This document shows positions 7,681 to 15,679 of a stretch of 25,839 nt of DNA, piece after piece. Origin of the DNA: JBBIRT01 sp037441725 (GTDB lineage: Bacteria; Desulfobacterota; BSN033; UBA1163). The notes beneath the pieces were generated by a model that was not told the origin of the DNA, ran no database searches, and worked only from the letters and a program-made list of their open reading frames with translations. The stretch is taken from the NCBI GenBank assembly GCA_037441725.1, contig JBBIRT010000033.1:1-25839 (forward strand), given 5' to 3'. Position 1 is the first letter of the stretch; every line of letters begins with the position of its first letter. A program made the translations under genes and the position numbers.

Positions 7681-9609
7681 ATGAATAAACCTGATGAGAA
7701 GATCATAGTGACCCTTTCTGATGGGATGAAGAAATCAATTCCCAAAGGGATGAGTTTACAAGAACTTGCGAAGCAGTTGAAGATTGAGGCAATTGCTGCG
7801 CAGATGGATGGGGCAACTTATGATCTCAGTCGTGGGATAGAAAAGGATGCTTCGATCTCTTTCATCTCCATTCAGTCTAAGAAGGGATTAGAGATATTAC
7901 GGCATTCAGCTTCTCATGTGATGGCGCAGGCTGTGAAAGACCTCTTTCCTTCCGTAAAACTTACTTTTGGACCTTCTACAGAAAATGGTTTCTATTACGA
8001 TTTCGATTATGAGAGGACATTTACGCTCCAAGACCTCGAGAGGATTGAAAAAAGGATGTCCGAGATTATTGCTCGGGATGAACCATTTATCAGAGAGGAG
8101 GTATCAAAAGAGGAGGCCAAGAAGATATTTCAAATGATGGGGGAAACTTATAAGATTGAACACTTGGATGAACTCCCTGATCATGTTTCCCTTTATCGCC
8201 AAGGAACCTTTTTGGACCTTTGTGAAGGACCTCATCTTCCTTCTACTGGAAGGATTAAGGCTTTTAGGCTTCTCAATGTTTCTGGAACCTATTGGAGAGG
8301 AGACGCTCGTAATCAGGTCTTACAGAGAATTTATGGAACGGCTTTTCCCACACAAAGTGATTTAGATGAATTTCTGAGAATGCTTGAAGAGGCCAAGAAA
8401 CGTGATCATCGGAGATTGGGCAAGGAACTGGATCTTTTCAGCATCAGTGAGGAAGCAGGCCCAGGTCTTGTGATCTATCATCCCAGAGGGGCCATGCTTC
8501 GAATGATCTTAGAAGATTTTGAAAAAAGGGAACACCTTAGACGTGGGTATCAGATTGTGATCGGACCTCAGCTGCTTCGGCTTGATCTTTGGAGACGCTC
8601 AGGCCATCTTGAGAATTATCAGGATAAGATGTATTTCACAAAAGTTGAAGAGGTGGAATATGGGATTAAGCCGATGAATTGCCTTTCACACATGCTTATC
8701 TATAAATCTCAAATTAGAAGTTATCGAGATCTCCCCATCCGATACTTTGAACTGGGAACGGTTTATCGACATGAAAAGTCAGGAGAGCTCCATGGTCTTC
8801 TTCGGGTGAGAGGATTTACACAGGATGATGCACATATCCTTTGCCGTCCTGACCAGTTGAATGGGGAGATTTGTGCCATTATTGAATTTATTGATGATGT
8901 CATGAAGATCTTTGGGTTTGATTACGAGGTGGAGCTCAGTACCCGGCCAGAGAGGTCGATCGGATCAGATGAGGATTGGGAGAGGGCTACTCAAGCCCTG
9001 ATCCAGGCACTCAAAATCAAAGCTCTACCCTACGAGATCAACGAGGGAGAAGGGGCCTTTTATGGACCCAAAATTGATGTGAAATTAAAAGATGCCCTCA
9101 ACCGAAGGTGGCAATGCGCAACGATTCAGGTAGACTTTGCGATGCCTGAAAGATTTGACCTCACCTATGTAGGAAGCGATGGGGAAAGGCATCGGCCCGT
9201 GATGCTCCATCGAGTCATCCTTGGAGCGATGGAGAGATTCATCGGAGTTTTGATAGAACACTATGCTGGCGCCTTCCCTGTCTGGCTTGCCCCTACCCAG
9301 GCCATGATCATGACCGTAACCGATCGACAAATTTCTTATGCAGAGGACCTTTATAACCAATTGACTCAAAAGGGAATACGTCTTGATAAGGATTTCCGGA
9401 ATGAAAAACTCGGTTTCAAGATTCGTGAAGCTCAGTTGTTGAAAATCCCCTATATGTTGATCGTGGGAGACAGGGAGTCAAAAGAGAGGACTGTTTCTCC
9501 TCGAAAGAGAAGTGGTGAAACCTTGAAATCAATGTCCGCAGAAGAATTTGTTAAACAGATTGAATCTGAATATCCCCCCGTTTTTAAAGGTTCAAGCCCT
9601 TTCCCATAG
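7681..9609 (+). CDS. thrS: Threonine--tRNA ligase
   Basis: ThrRS charges tRNA-Thr and clears mischarged Ser-tRNA-Thr. At 642 residues it is full length. Parts in order: an N-terminal TGS domain (about 1-65), an editing domain with HSASH and CEGPH metal-type motifs, a class II catalytic core, and an anticodon-binding domain (about 540-640) ending with the RNEKLGFKIREAQLLK block. The catalytic zinc ligands are in place as C334, H385 (in DDAHIL) and H510 (in MLHRVILG). Oddly, the block after C334 reads MNCLSHMLIY rather than the commoner MNCPGH. The ATG at 7681 has only a weak GAAAAG upstream; a perfect hairpin stands just before it, suggesting leader control. It heads the translation cluster, with infC 17-26 nt downstream depending on the start chosen. 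Confidence 0.97.
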   Translation: MNKPDEKIIVTLSDGMKKSIPKGMSLQELAKQLKIEAIAAQMDGATYDLSRGIEKDASISFISIQSKKGLEILRHSASHVMAQAVKDLFPSVKLTFGPSTENGFYYDFDYERTFTLQDLERIEKRMSEIIARDEPFIREEVSKEEAKKIFQMMGETYKIEHLDELPDHVSLYRQGTFLDLCEGPHLPSTGRIKAFRLLNVSGTYWRGDARNQVLQRIYGTAFPTQSDLDEFLRMLEEAKKRDHRRLGKELDLFSISEEAGPGLVIYHPRGAMLRMILEDFEKREHLRRGYQIVIGPQLLRLDLWRRSGHLENYQDKMYFTKVEEVEYGIKPMNCLSHMLIYKSQIRSYRDLPIRYFELGTVYRHEKSGELHGLLRVRGFTQDDAHILCRPDQLNGEICAIIEFIDDVMKIFGFDYEVELSTRPERSIGSDEDWERATQALIQALKIKALPYEINEGEGAFYGPKIDVKLKDALNRRWQCATIQVDFAMPERFDLTYVGSDGERHRPVMLHRVILGAMERFIGVLIEHYAGAFPVWLAPTQAMIMTVTDRQISYAEDLYNQLTQKGIRLDKDFRNEKLGFKIREAQLLKIPYMLIVGDRESKERTVSPRKRSGETLKSMSAEEFVKQIESEYPPVFKGSSPFP

Positions 9610-9620
9610 GGAAGGATTAA

Positions 9621-9631
9621 AAGGAGGTGAT
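9621..9631 (+). promoter_or_regulatory. Extended Shine-Dalgarno sequence of infC
   Basis: AAGGAGGTGAT is complementary over 11 contiguous bases to the usual 3' end of bacterial 16S rRNA. Its GGAGG core (9623-9627) lies 8 nt before the in-frame ATC at 9636. The in-frame GTG at 9627 overlaps the core and the ATG at 9630 is only 2 nt away, both too close for normal initiation. This decides the infC start. Confidence 0.75.
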
Positions 9632-9635
9632 GTTT

Positions 9636-10160
9636 ATCATAAAGGATGTTCGAATTAATCGCGAAATTCGAGCAAAGGAGGTGAGGGTCATCGATCCAGA
9701 GGGGAAACAGTTAGGAATTCTTCCCATATTTGAGGCCCTCCGTTTGGCAGCCAATTATGAGTTAGACTTAGTTGAGGTATCCCCAAAATCAGAACCCCCT
9801 GTCTGTCGCATCATGGATTATGGGAAGTTTAAATATCAACAGAGCAAAAAGGCCCATGAGGCGAAGAAGAAGCAAGCTATAGTTCATATCAAGGAAGTGA
9901 AGATGAGGCCAAAGACCGAAGAACATGACTTTCAATTTAAGCTTCGTCATATTGAGCGTTTCTTAAAAGAGGGGAACAAGACTAAGATTACAGTGGTCTT
10001 CAGGGGGAGAGAATTGGCCCATCCAGACTTGGGAAGGAATATGATGACGAGGATTACAGAAGAGACAAAGGAGTGGGGAAAGGTGGAGCAGGCTCCCAAG
10101 TTTGAAGGAAAGAATTTCGTGATGGTCTTAACCCCCCTCCAGAGTCAAAAATCAACATAG
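9636..10160 (+). CDS. infC: Translation initiation factor IF-3 (probable ATC start)
   Basis: IF-3 binds the 30S subunit, blocks premature 50S joining and proofreads start codon-anticodon pairing. The family signature blocks are present: INREIRAKEVRVIDPEGKQLGI near the N-terminus, LDLVEVSP, PPVCRIMDYGKFKY, and the C-terminal KEVKMRPKTEEHDFQFKLRHIERFL and FRGRELAHPDLG segments. From ATC at 9636 the product has 174 residues. Gene callers would choose GTG 9627 or ATG 9630 (176-177 residues), but both fall inside or against the Shine-Dalgarno sequence. IF-3 genes are known for non-standard starts (AUU in E. coli), which let IF-3 repress its own translation. rpmI follows after 13 nt. The family call is certain; the start is inference. 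Confidence 0.95.
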   Translation: MIKDVRINREIRAKEVRVIDPEGKQLGILPIFEALRLAANYELDLVEVSPKSEPPVCRIMDYGKFKYQQSKKAHEAKKKQAIVHIKEVKMRPKTEEHDFQFKLRHIERFLKEGNKTKITVVFRGRELAHPDLGRNMMTRITEETKEWGKVEQAPKFEGKNFVMVLTPLQSQKST

Positions 10161-10173
10161 AGAGGAGTTCATC

Positions 10174-10371
10174 GTGCCAAAATTAAAGACGAATCGCGGA
10201 GCAGCAAAAAGATTTAGAAAGACTGGAACTAGGAAGATAAAAGCCAAAAAGGCCTTTGCAAGACATATTCTCACCAAGAAGGCTTCAGGTCGGAAAAGGG
10301 GACTTAGAAGGCCTAAGCTTATTGACAAGACAGACTCTAAGGGAATGAAAAAGTTACTTCCTCATCTCTAA
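10174..10371 (+). CDS. rpmI: 50S ribosomal protein L35
   Basis: A 65-residue, very basic protein of the large ribosomal subunit. The start MPKLKTNRGAAKRFRKTGTR and the later KKASGRKRGLRR segment are diagnostic for bL35. It starts with GTG at 10174, with GAGGAG about 7 nt upstream. It lies 13 nt after infC and 56 nt before rplT, the classical infC-rpmI-rplT order. In E. coli this operon is repressed by L20; whether that holds here cannot be judged from sequence. Confidence 0.97.
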   Translation: MPKLKTNRGAAKRFRKTGTRKIKAKKAFARHILTKKASGRKRGLRRPKLIDKTDSKGMKKLLPHL

Positions 10372-10387
10372 AAAAGAGATGTTGAGG
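10360..10387 (+). promoter_or_regulatory. Hairpin across the rpmI stop codon
   Basis: CCTCATCTCT (10360-10369) pairs with AGAGAT...GAGG (10375-10387). This gives a 6-bp stem with a 5-nt A loop, extended by 4 bp beyond a 3-nt bulge. The rpmI TAA lies at the top of the stem. No T run follows. It may tune rplT expression or mRNA processing, but short stems arise by chance, so this is low confidence. Confidence 0.3.
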
Positions 10388-10427
10388 GGTATAACATCAA
10401 ATCTAATGCTTAGGAGGATTACAGAAC

Positions 10428-10784
10428 ATGCCGAGAGTAAAGGGAGGACCGAAGACGAGGCAGAGACGAAAAAAGGTCCTGAAGATGGCAAAGGGTTATC
10501 GAGGAGGAAGAAGCCGCCTTTATCGAACGGCGGTGGATGCCGTTCATAGGGCTTTGGCCTATGCCTATAGAGATCGAAGGGCCAGAAAAAGGGATTTTAG
10601 GAGGTTATGGATTTCTCGCATCAATGCGGCAGCCCGACTTCACGGGATTTCCTATAGCCGACTCATGGAGGCCTTAAGGAAGGCCCACATTGAATTGGAT
10701 CGAAAGATATTGGCCGATTTGGCCGTGAATGACCCTCATGCCTTTTCAAAAATTGCCGAGATGGCAAAGACCACAATGGGATGA
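10428..10784 (+). CDS. rplT: 50S ribosomal protein L20
   Basis: L20 binds 23S rRNA early in large-subunit assembly and in some bacteria represses its own operon. The 118-residue length is typical. The start MPRVKGGPKTRQRRKKVLK, the YRGGRSRLYRTA block and the central RDFRRLWISRINAAAR-HG-SYS segment are characteristic of bL20. The ATG at 10428 has a strong AGGAGG about 9-10 nt upstream. pheS starts 24 nt after its stop. Confidence 0.98.
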   Translation: MPRVKGGPKTRQRRKKVLKMAKGYRGGRSRLYRTAVDAVHRALAYAYRDRRARKRDFRRLWISRINAAARLHGISYSRLMEALRKAHIELDRKILADLAVNDPHAFSKIAEMAKTTMG

Positions 10785-10808
10785 GATTGAGGCCATTGGA
10801 GATTTTTC

Positions 10809-11825
10809 ATGATCGAGGAATTGGAAAGAATTGAAAGGCAAACCCTGAGTTCTCTATCCGGTGCCAGGACTGAAAAAGAGGTTACAGAAATTCGAGTGCA
10901 GGTTTTGGGAAGGAAAGGAATCTTAACCCAACTTCTCAAACAATTAGGGGCTTTACCAGAAGGGGATCGTCGTGAGATTGGGAAGAGGGCCAATCGGTTA
11001 AAAGAAGAGCTGGAAAAGAAGATCGAGGAGACCTTACGGGAGATCCAGGAACGAGAGAGAAGGGAGACCTTGGAGAAAGAGAGGATTGATATCACCCTCC
11101 CAGGGAGAAGGGTTCCTATAGGGAGGATTCATCCTCTCACTCAGATTCTAAATGAGATTATCGATATCTTTTCAAAGCTTGGCTTTGAGGTGGTGGAGGG
11201 GCCGGAAGTGGAATTGGATTATTACAATTTCGAAGCCCTCAATATCCCTAAAGGGCATCCTGCAAGAGAGATGCAAGCCACCTTCTTTATCTCAGAGGAT
11301 GTGGTTCTGAGGACCCATACCTCTCCCATGGAGGTTAGAACAATGGAGAGACAGCCTCCACCGGTCCAGATCATCTCTCCAGGCCCTTGCTATCGACGTG
11401 ACTCAGATCCAACCCATTCTCCCATGTTTCATCAGGTCGAAGGGTTATTGGTAGATCGAGGAATTACCTTTGCCGATCTAAAAGGGGTATTGACCTACTT
11501 TGTTCATCAAATGTTTGGTCGGGAGACCAAGTTGAGATTCCGTCCCAGTTTTTTCCCTTTTACGGAGCCGAGTGCTGAGGTTGATATTGAGTGTGTGATG
11601 TGTAGAGGCAAAGGGTGTGGGGTTTGTTCCAATACAGGATGGCTTGAGATTTTAGGATCGGGTATGACTGACCCAGCAGTTTTTAAGTTTGTCGATTATG
11701 ATCCTGAAGAGGTGACCGGTTTTGCATTTGGAATGGGTGTTGAGCGGATCGCTATGCTCAAATTTGGAATCCATGATATTCGCCTCTTTTTTACGAATGA
11801 TTTGAAGTTTCTGAGACAATTTTGA
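10809..11825 (+). CDS. pheS: Phenylalanine--tRNA ligase, alpha subunit
   Basis: The catalytic subunit of the alpha2-beta2 PheRS, which charges tRNA-Phe. The 338-residue protein has an N-terminal coiled coil (about 1-90, rich in E/K/R/L) that contacts tRNA. The class II core includes HPLTQ, the motif 2 region SPGPCYRRDSDPTHSPMFHQVEG, RPSFFPFTEPS, and motif 3 at GFAFGMGVERIAML. A C-x2-C-x4-C-x2-C cluster at about 11594-11631 (in the segment reading CVMCRGKGCGVC) is seen in many bacterial PheS and may bind metal. The ATG at 10809 is preceded by GGAG. pheT starts 63 nt downstream. Confidence 0.98.
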   Translation: MIEELERIERQTLSSLSGARTEKEVTEIRVQVLGRKGILTQLLKQLGALPEGDRREIGKRANRLKEELEKKIEETLREIQERERRETLEKERIDITLPGRRVPIGRIHPLTQILNEIIDIFSKLGFEVVEGPEVELDYYNFEALNIPKGHPAREMQATFFISEDVVLRTHTSPMEVRTMERQPPPVQIISPGPCYRRDSDPTHSPMFHQVEGLLVDRGITFADLKGVLTYFVHQMFGRETKLRFRPSFFPFTEPSAEVDIECVMCRGKGCGVCSNTGWLEILGSGMTDPAVFKFVDYDPEEVTGFAFGMGVERIAMLKFGIHDIRLFFTNDLKFLRQF

Positions 11826-11888
11826 TGCAGATGGAGGAGTTAGAAATTCTGAAATCTATTTTTCGAAATCGAAATTTGAGGAAGAGGG

Positions 11889-14297
11889 ATGAAGGTCAGT
11901 TTGAATTGGCTAAGGGATTATGTTGAGATTCGGATGGAACCGAAGGAGTTGATTCAACTCCTGACCATGGCAGGTCTTGAGGTAGAGGAGGCCACTTCAA
12001 TTGGAGAGGGTCTGGAAAAGGTCGTGGTGGCACAGATCCAATCCATTCAAAAACATCCCAATGCAGATCGACTTTCGTTAACCCAGGTCAAGACTGACCA
12101 AGGAACCTTTTCAGTGGTCTGTGGGGCACCCAACATCCGAGAGGGTCAAAAAGTTCCTTTCGCTCAGGTCGGTTCTCGACTCCCTAACGGAATGGAGATC
12201 AAGAGGTCAAAGATCAGAGGAGTAGTTTCTGAGGGAATGCTCTGTTCGGAGATTGAACTTGGTCTTGGCCAGGATGCCTCAGGGATCATGATCCTTCCTT
12301 CCCATCTTCCCTTGGGGATCGAGTTGGGAGAAGCACTGGGATTGAAGGATATAGTTCTCGATATCAACATTACCCCCAATCGTCCAGATTGCCTCTGTGT
12401 GATCGGGATTGCCCGAGAGATCGCTGCATTAACCCATCAAAAGGTCAGGTACCCTTCCCTATCTCTTAAAAACGATGGGGAGGAGATTTATCAGAAGACC
12501 TCGGTAACGATCTTGGATCAGGATCTATGTCCCCGTTATGTAGCGAGGATGATTGAGGGGGTAACCATTGGCCCATCTCCAAAATGGCTTATCCATCGTT
12601 TAGAGAGGGTTGGGATACGTTCCATCAACAATGTAGTGGACGTGACCAATTATGTCATGATGGAATATGGCCAACCGCTTCATGCCTTTGATTTTGAATT
12701 GTTAGAGCAAGGCCGAATCGTCGTTCGAAGGGCAAATCCAGGTGAGGAGTTTGTGACCCTGGATGGGGTGAAAAGGATTCTGGATAGTGAAACCCTGATG
12801 ATCTGCGATGGTATCAAACCTGTGGCTATTGCAGGAGTTATGGGAGGACTCAATTCAGAGATAAGAGAAGAGACCAAGAAAGTCCTTTTAGAGAGTGCCT
12901 ATTTTGAGCCGATAGGGAATCGGAAAACCTCAAAACGGCTTGGCCTGGAGACAGAAGCTGCCTTCCGTTTTGGGAGAGGGATTGATTATGGAGGATGTCT
13001 CTTGGCTGCGAATCGGGCTGCCCTATTGATTCAGGAGTTGGCTGGGGGAAGGATCGTTGAGGGGGTCATCGATGTCTATCCTCAACCCATCAGACCCAAG
13101 CCGATCCGTTTACGAGTCAAAAGGATTTTTCAAATATTAGGGACCGAAATTTCTCAAAGGGAAGTTAGAAATTATCTTGAGGATTTGGGATTGGATGTAC
13201 ATGAAGAGAATGAGGAGGTTTTTTTGATCACTCCCCCTACGTTTCGAGGAGACCTGGAAAGGGAGATCGATCTCATCGAAGAGATTGCTCGCTTGCATGG
13301 TTACGATAAAATACCGGTCACCATTCCTACCCGGCCACCTTCTATCGAAGGGAGAGATAAAGAATTTTCGATGATTAAAAAGGCGATGGATATACTTATC
13401 CACCACGGCTACCATGAGGTGATCACTTATAGTTTTACCTCTCCCTCTTCCTTGGATAGGATTGGACTTCCGATTGAGGATCCGAGGAGAGAACATATCC
13501 GAATCTTGAATCCTCTTACTGAAGATTTTTCAATCATGAGGACGACTCTGATCCCGGGCCTGATCGAGACTGCCTCCTATAACCTTTCAAGGAAAAACTC
13601 GAATTTAAAGTTATTTGAATTAAGAAAAGTGTTTCTTCCTCAGGAGGGAGAGAGACTTCCCAAGGAGGTAAAGTATTTAGCTGGATTGGTGATGGGATTT
13701 GATCGGGACCTCCACTGGGCTTTTGTTCCAAGGCCAGTCGATTTTTATGATATCAAGGGATGCGTTGAAGATCTATTGGATGCTCTAATGATTAAAGAGA
13801 TTAAATTTGATCCGTGTCACCATGTCCCCTACCTCCATCCAGGGAAGGCTTCTCAGATCACCATTGGAAGTGAAGTTTTAGGAGTTTTAGGAGAAGTTCA
13901 TCCTGAAGTTTTAAGCCATTATGAGGTTCATGGAAGGGCTTATCTCTTCGAAATAGATTTTAGCAAAATTGTCAAATATGCCAAAGAAGGAAAACGGTTT
14001 CAACCTCTGCCAAAGTTTCCAGCCATCCATAGGGATCTTTCGATTATTGTAGATCAATCCTTAGAGGCTGAAAAGATCATAAGGGTGATCCAGACCTTAC
14101 CCCAATCCTTGATCGAGGAGATTACCCTTTTCGATATTTATCAGGGGCCACCTATTCCAGAAGGGAAGAAAGGAATCTCTTATCGGATCCGATACCGAGC
14201 AGATGATCGGACCTTAACCGATGAAGAAGTGAATCGATATCATGAAAAGATCCTCTCCAGATTGAAGGATGTTTTGCCCATCGAATTGAGGCAATAA
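11889..14297 (+). CDS. pheT: Phenylalanine--tRNA ligase, beta subunit
   Basis: The large structural and editing subunit of PheRS. At 802 residues it is full length. Parts in order: start MKVSLNWLRDYVEI, an EMAP-II-like tRNA-binding domain (about 40-150, with HPNADRLSLTQVKT and CGAPNIREGQKV), B3/B4 editing domain (about 210-385), B5 domain (about 400-475), catalytic-like core (about 490-690), and a C-terminal FDX-ACB anticodon-binding domain (about 705-800, starting FPAIHRDLSIIVD). The ATG at 11889 is preceded by GAGGAAGAGG. ihfA follows 27 nt after the stop. In enterobacteria the same order pheS-pheT-ihfA is found, and the arrangement is kept here. Confidence 0.98.
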   Translation: MKVSLNWLRDYVEIRMEPKELIQLLTMAGLEVEEATSIGEGLEKVVVAQIQSIQKHPNADRLSLTQVKTDQGTFSVVCGAPNIREGQKVPFAQVGSRLPNGMEIKRSKIRGVVSEGMLCSEIELGLGQDASGIMILPSHLPLGIELGEALGLKDIVLDINITPNRPDCLCVIGIAREIAALTHQKVRYPSLSLKNDGEEIYQKTSVTILDQDLCPRYVARMIEGVTIGPSPKWLIHRLERVGIRSINNVVDVTNYVMMEYGQPLHAFDFELLEQGRIVVRRANPGEEFVTLDGVKRILDSETLMICDGIKPVAIAGVMGGLNSEIREETKKVLLESAYFEPIGNRKTSKRLGLETEAAFRFGRGIDYGGCLLAANRAALLIQELAGGRIVEGVIDVYPQPIRPKPIRLRVKRIFQILGTEISQREVRNYLEDLGLDVHEENEEVFLITPPTFRGDLEREIDLIEEIARLHGYDKIPVTIPTRPPSIEGRDKEFSMIKKAMDILIHHGYHEVITYSFTSPSSLDRIGLPIEDPRREHIRILNPLTEDFSIMRTTLIPGLIETASYNLSRKNSNLKLFELRKVFLPQEGERLPKEVKYLAGLVMGFDRDLHWAFVPRPVDFYDIKGCVEDLLDALMIKEIKFDPCHHVPYLHPGKASQITIGSEVLGVLGEVHPEVLSHYEVHGRAYLFEIDFSKIVKYAKEGKRFQPLPKFPAIHRDLSIIVDQSLEAEKIIRVIQTLPQSLIEEITLFDIYQGPPIPEGKKGISYRIRYRADDRTLTDEEVNRYHEKILSRLKDVLPIELRQ

Positions 14298-14324
14298 GGA
14301 CCTTGAAGAAAGGAGGATGTATAG

Positions 14325-14627
14325 ATGACAAAGATCGATATTGTAGAAAACATTTATGAGAAAGTGGGGTTTTCAAAGAAAGAGGTTGCTAAAATTGTAG
14401 AATACATTTTCGATATCATTAAGGAGACCCTGGTAAAGGAGAATAAGATTAAGATCTCTGGTTTTGGAAATTTTGTCATTCGAAATAAGAGGTCGAGGAG
14501 AGGACGAAATCCTCAGACTGGAGATAATATTGAGATCACAGCAAGAAGGATTTTGACTTTTAAACCCAGCCAGGTACTCAAAGCGGCTCTGAATCGTAAG
14601 GAGACCTCAGAGGCGGTGAATTCTTAA
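14325..14627 (+). CDS. ihfA: Integration host factor alpha subunit (HU/IHF family)
   Basis: IHF bends DNA sharply and often brings enhancer-binding proteins to sigma-54 promoters, which fits the two such promoters downstream in this window. The 100-residue protein has the HU/IHF fold. GFGNFVIRNKRSRRGRNPQTG contains the beta-arm tip with the intercalating proline P63, followed by ITARRILTFKPSQVLKAAL. Its place directly after pheT supports IHF-alpha rather than HU. The ATG at 14325 has AAAGGAGG upstream. A merR-type gene follows after 51 nt. Confidence 0.93.
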   Translation: MTKIDIVENIYEKVGFSKKEVAKIVEYIFDIIKETLVKENKIKISGFGNFVIRNKRSRRGRNPQTGDNIEITARRILTFKPSQVLKAALNRKETSEAVNS

Positions 14628-14678
14628 CTGCTTTTACGGTCAGTGATCAGAAGCTGGAATCGTTGAAAGAAAAGGATC

Positions 14679-15074
14679 ATGGCCAGGCGAGTAAAAAGTC
14701 CAGGGGCTGAGCTTCCTCCTTCCCGAGAGAGGCTCTATTATCGGATTGGAGAGGTAAGCCGTATCACAGGCCTCAAACCTCATGTGCTGAGATATTGGGA
14801 ATCAGAATTTAAAATAATAAAACCATTCAAAGAGAGGTCTTTACAAAGACTTTATCGTCAGAAAGATTTGGATATCATCTTGAAAATTAAAAAACTCCTT
14901 TATGAGGAGGGTTTTACGATTGCTGGGGCTAAAAAGAAGATACGAGATCTTGAAAAGTTGGAGACCAAAACGTCGGAGATAAAACAGGGGGAGAAAGGTC
15001 TTGACCAAGGAACCCATGAATTGATTGCTACCATCCGTGAAGAATTGAAAGGAATTCGGGATATGTTAGAATAG
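14679..15074 (+). CDS. MerR-family transcriptional regulator
   Basis: A 131-residue DNA-binding protein. The helix-turn-helix and wing are in residues about 20-60 (YRIGEVSRITGLKPHVLRYW then the LYRQKDLDII segment), matching the MerR family. A second stretch LYEEGFTIAGAKKKIRDLEK and a charged C-terminal helix could form the dimer coiled coil. There is no C-terminal cysteine set of metal sensors, so a metal-sensing role is not supported. Such a short MerR protein directly after ihfA is a recurrent arrangement in Desulfobacterota as I recall it, but its target is not known. The ATG at 14679 has AAAGGA about 6 nt upstream. The effector and regulon are unknown. Confidence 0.9.
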   Translation: MARRVKSPGAELPPSRERLYYRIGEVSRITGLKPHVLRYWESEFKIIKPFKERSLQRLYRQKDLDIILKIKKLLYEEGFTIAGAKKKIRDLEKLETKTSEIKQGEKGLDQGTHELIATIREELKGIRDMLE

Positions 15075-15124
15075 GGGCCGTAGTTTATAGGTCTGGTTTC
15101 ATTGATAGGGGTCTCTTTTTAATG

Positions 15125-15153
15125 TGGACAATTTAAATAAAATCGAATATATT
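15125..15153 (+). promoter_or_regulatory. Sigma-70 promoter for tRNA-Pro
   Basis: TGGACA (15125-15130) and TATATT (15148-15153) are separated by 17 bp, each one base from consensus. Transcription would begin near 15160, only a few bases before the mature tRNA. It lies in the 88-nt gap between the MerR gene and the tRNA, giving the tRNA its own start independent of the translation cluster. Confidence 0.7.
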
Positions 15154-15162
15154 ATTTTTAGG

Positions 15163-15240
<78 letters not shown>

Positions 15241-15270
15241 TAATCTCAATCATAATACGGGAGAGAGAGG

Positions 15271-15579
15271 ATGGAAAAGATCGCCAGTGTTAAGGATCTT
15301 AAGCGTGGAGAAAGCATGGATTTTAAATATAAGGGAAAAGACGCCATATTGATCAAAACCATGCAAGATAAATTCGTTGCCTTTAGCAAGGTTTGCCCTC
15401 ATGAGGGGGGAACCATTGTATGGGATTCAAATATCAAGAAATTATTATGCGAATGCCATCTTTCTATTTTTAATGACGATGGCAGTGTTTATCGTTTCAG
15501 CTCAGTTTTCCCGAAGATGGACCCTCTGACTCCGATCGAACTTAAGATTAATGAGAAAGAGGAGATTTTTGCTCTCTAA
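15271..15579 (+). CDS. Rieske [2Fe-2S] ferredoxin-like protein
   Basis: A 102-residue soluble protein with no signal peptide or membrane segment. The Rieske ligands are visible as C42-P-H44, then 15 residues, then C60-E-C-H63, holding a [2Fe-2S] cluster through two cysteines and two histidines. Extra residue C62 lies between the second ligand pair. The size and lack of a catalytic domain match stand-alone ferredoxin components of oxygenase-type systems or small-subunit nitrite reductase-like proteins. No partner oxygenase or reductase is nearby, so the electron donor and acceptor are unknown. The ATG at 15271 is preceded by a purine-rich GGGAGAGAGAGG. It sits alone between tRNA-Pro and the flagellar cluster, and terminator-like hairpins follow. 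Confidence 0.88.
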   Translation: MEKIASVKDLKRGESMDFKYKGKDAILIKTMQDKFVAFSKVCPHEGGTIVWDSNIKKLLCECHLSIFNDDGSVYRFSSVFPKMDPLTPIELKINEKEEIFAL

Positions 15580-15616
15580 TGGATGAGAGCTTCCCTCCTG
15601 TATCCATTCAACCTAA

Positions 15617-15666
15617 AAAGGGAAAAAAATTCTTTCCCTTTATAACCCGAAAGGAAATTCTTTCCT
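15617..15666 (+). terminator. Two tandem terminator-like hairpins after the Rieske gene
   Basis: AAAGGGAAA (15617-15625) pairs perfectly with TTTCCCTTT (15633-15641) over 9 bp with a 7-nt loop. A second stem, AGGAAA/TTTCCT (15652-15666, 3-nt loop), follows 10 nt later with a related sequence. Neither has a clean T tract afterwards. They probably separate the Rieske gene from the flagellar operon; the A/T-rich stems make them weak. Confidence 0.5.
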
Positions 15667-15679
15667 CTGCTATTTAGCC

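Noticed and set aside
9627..9632. infC starting at GTG 9627 or ATG 9630
   Set aside because: Both overlap or touch the Shine-Dalgarno core, leaving no room for normal initiation; ATC at 9636 has ideal spacing.
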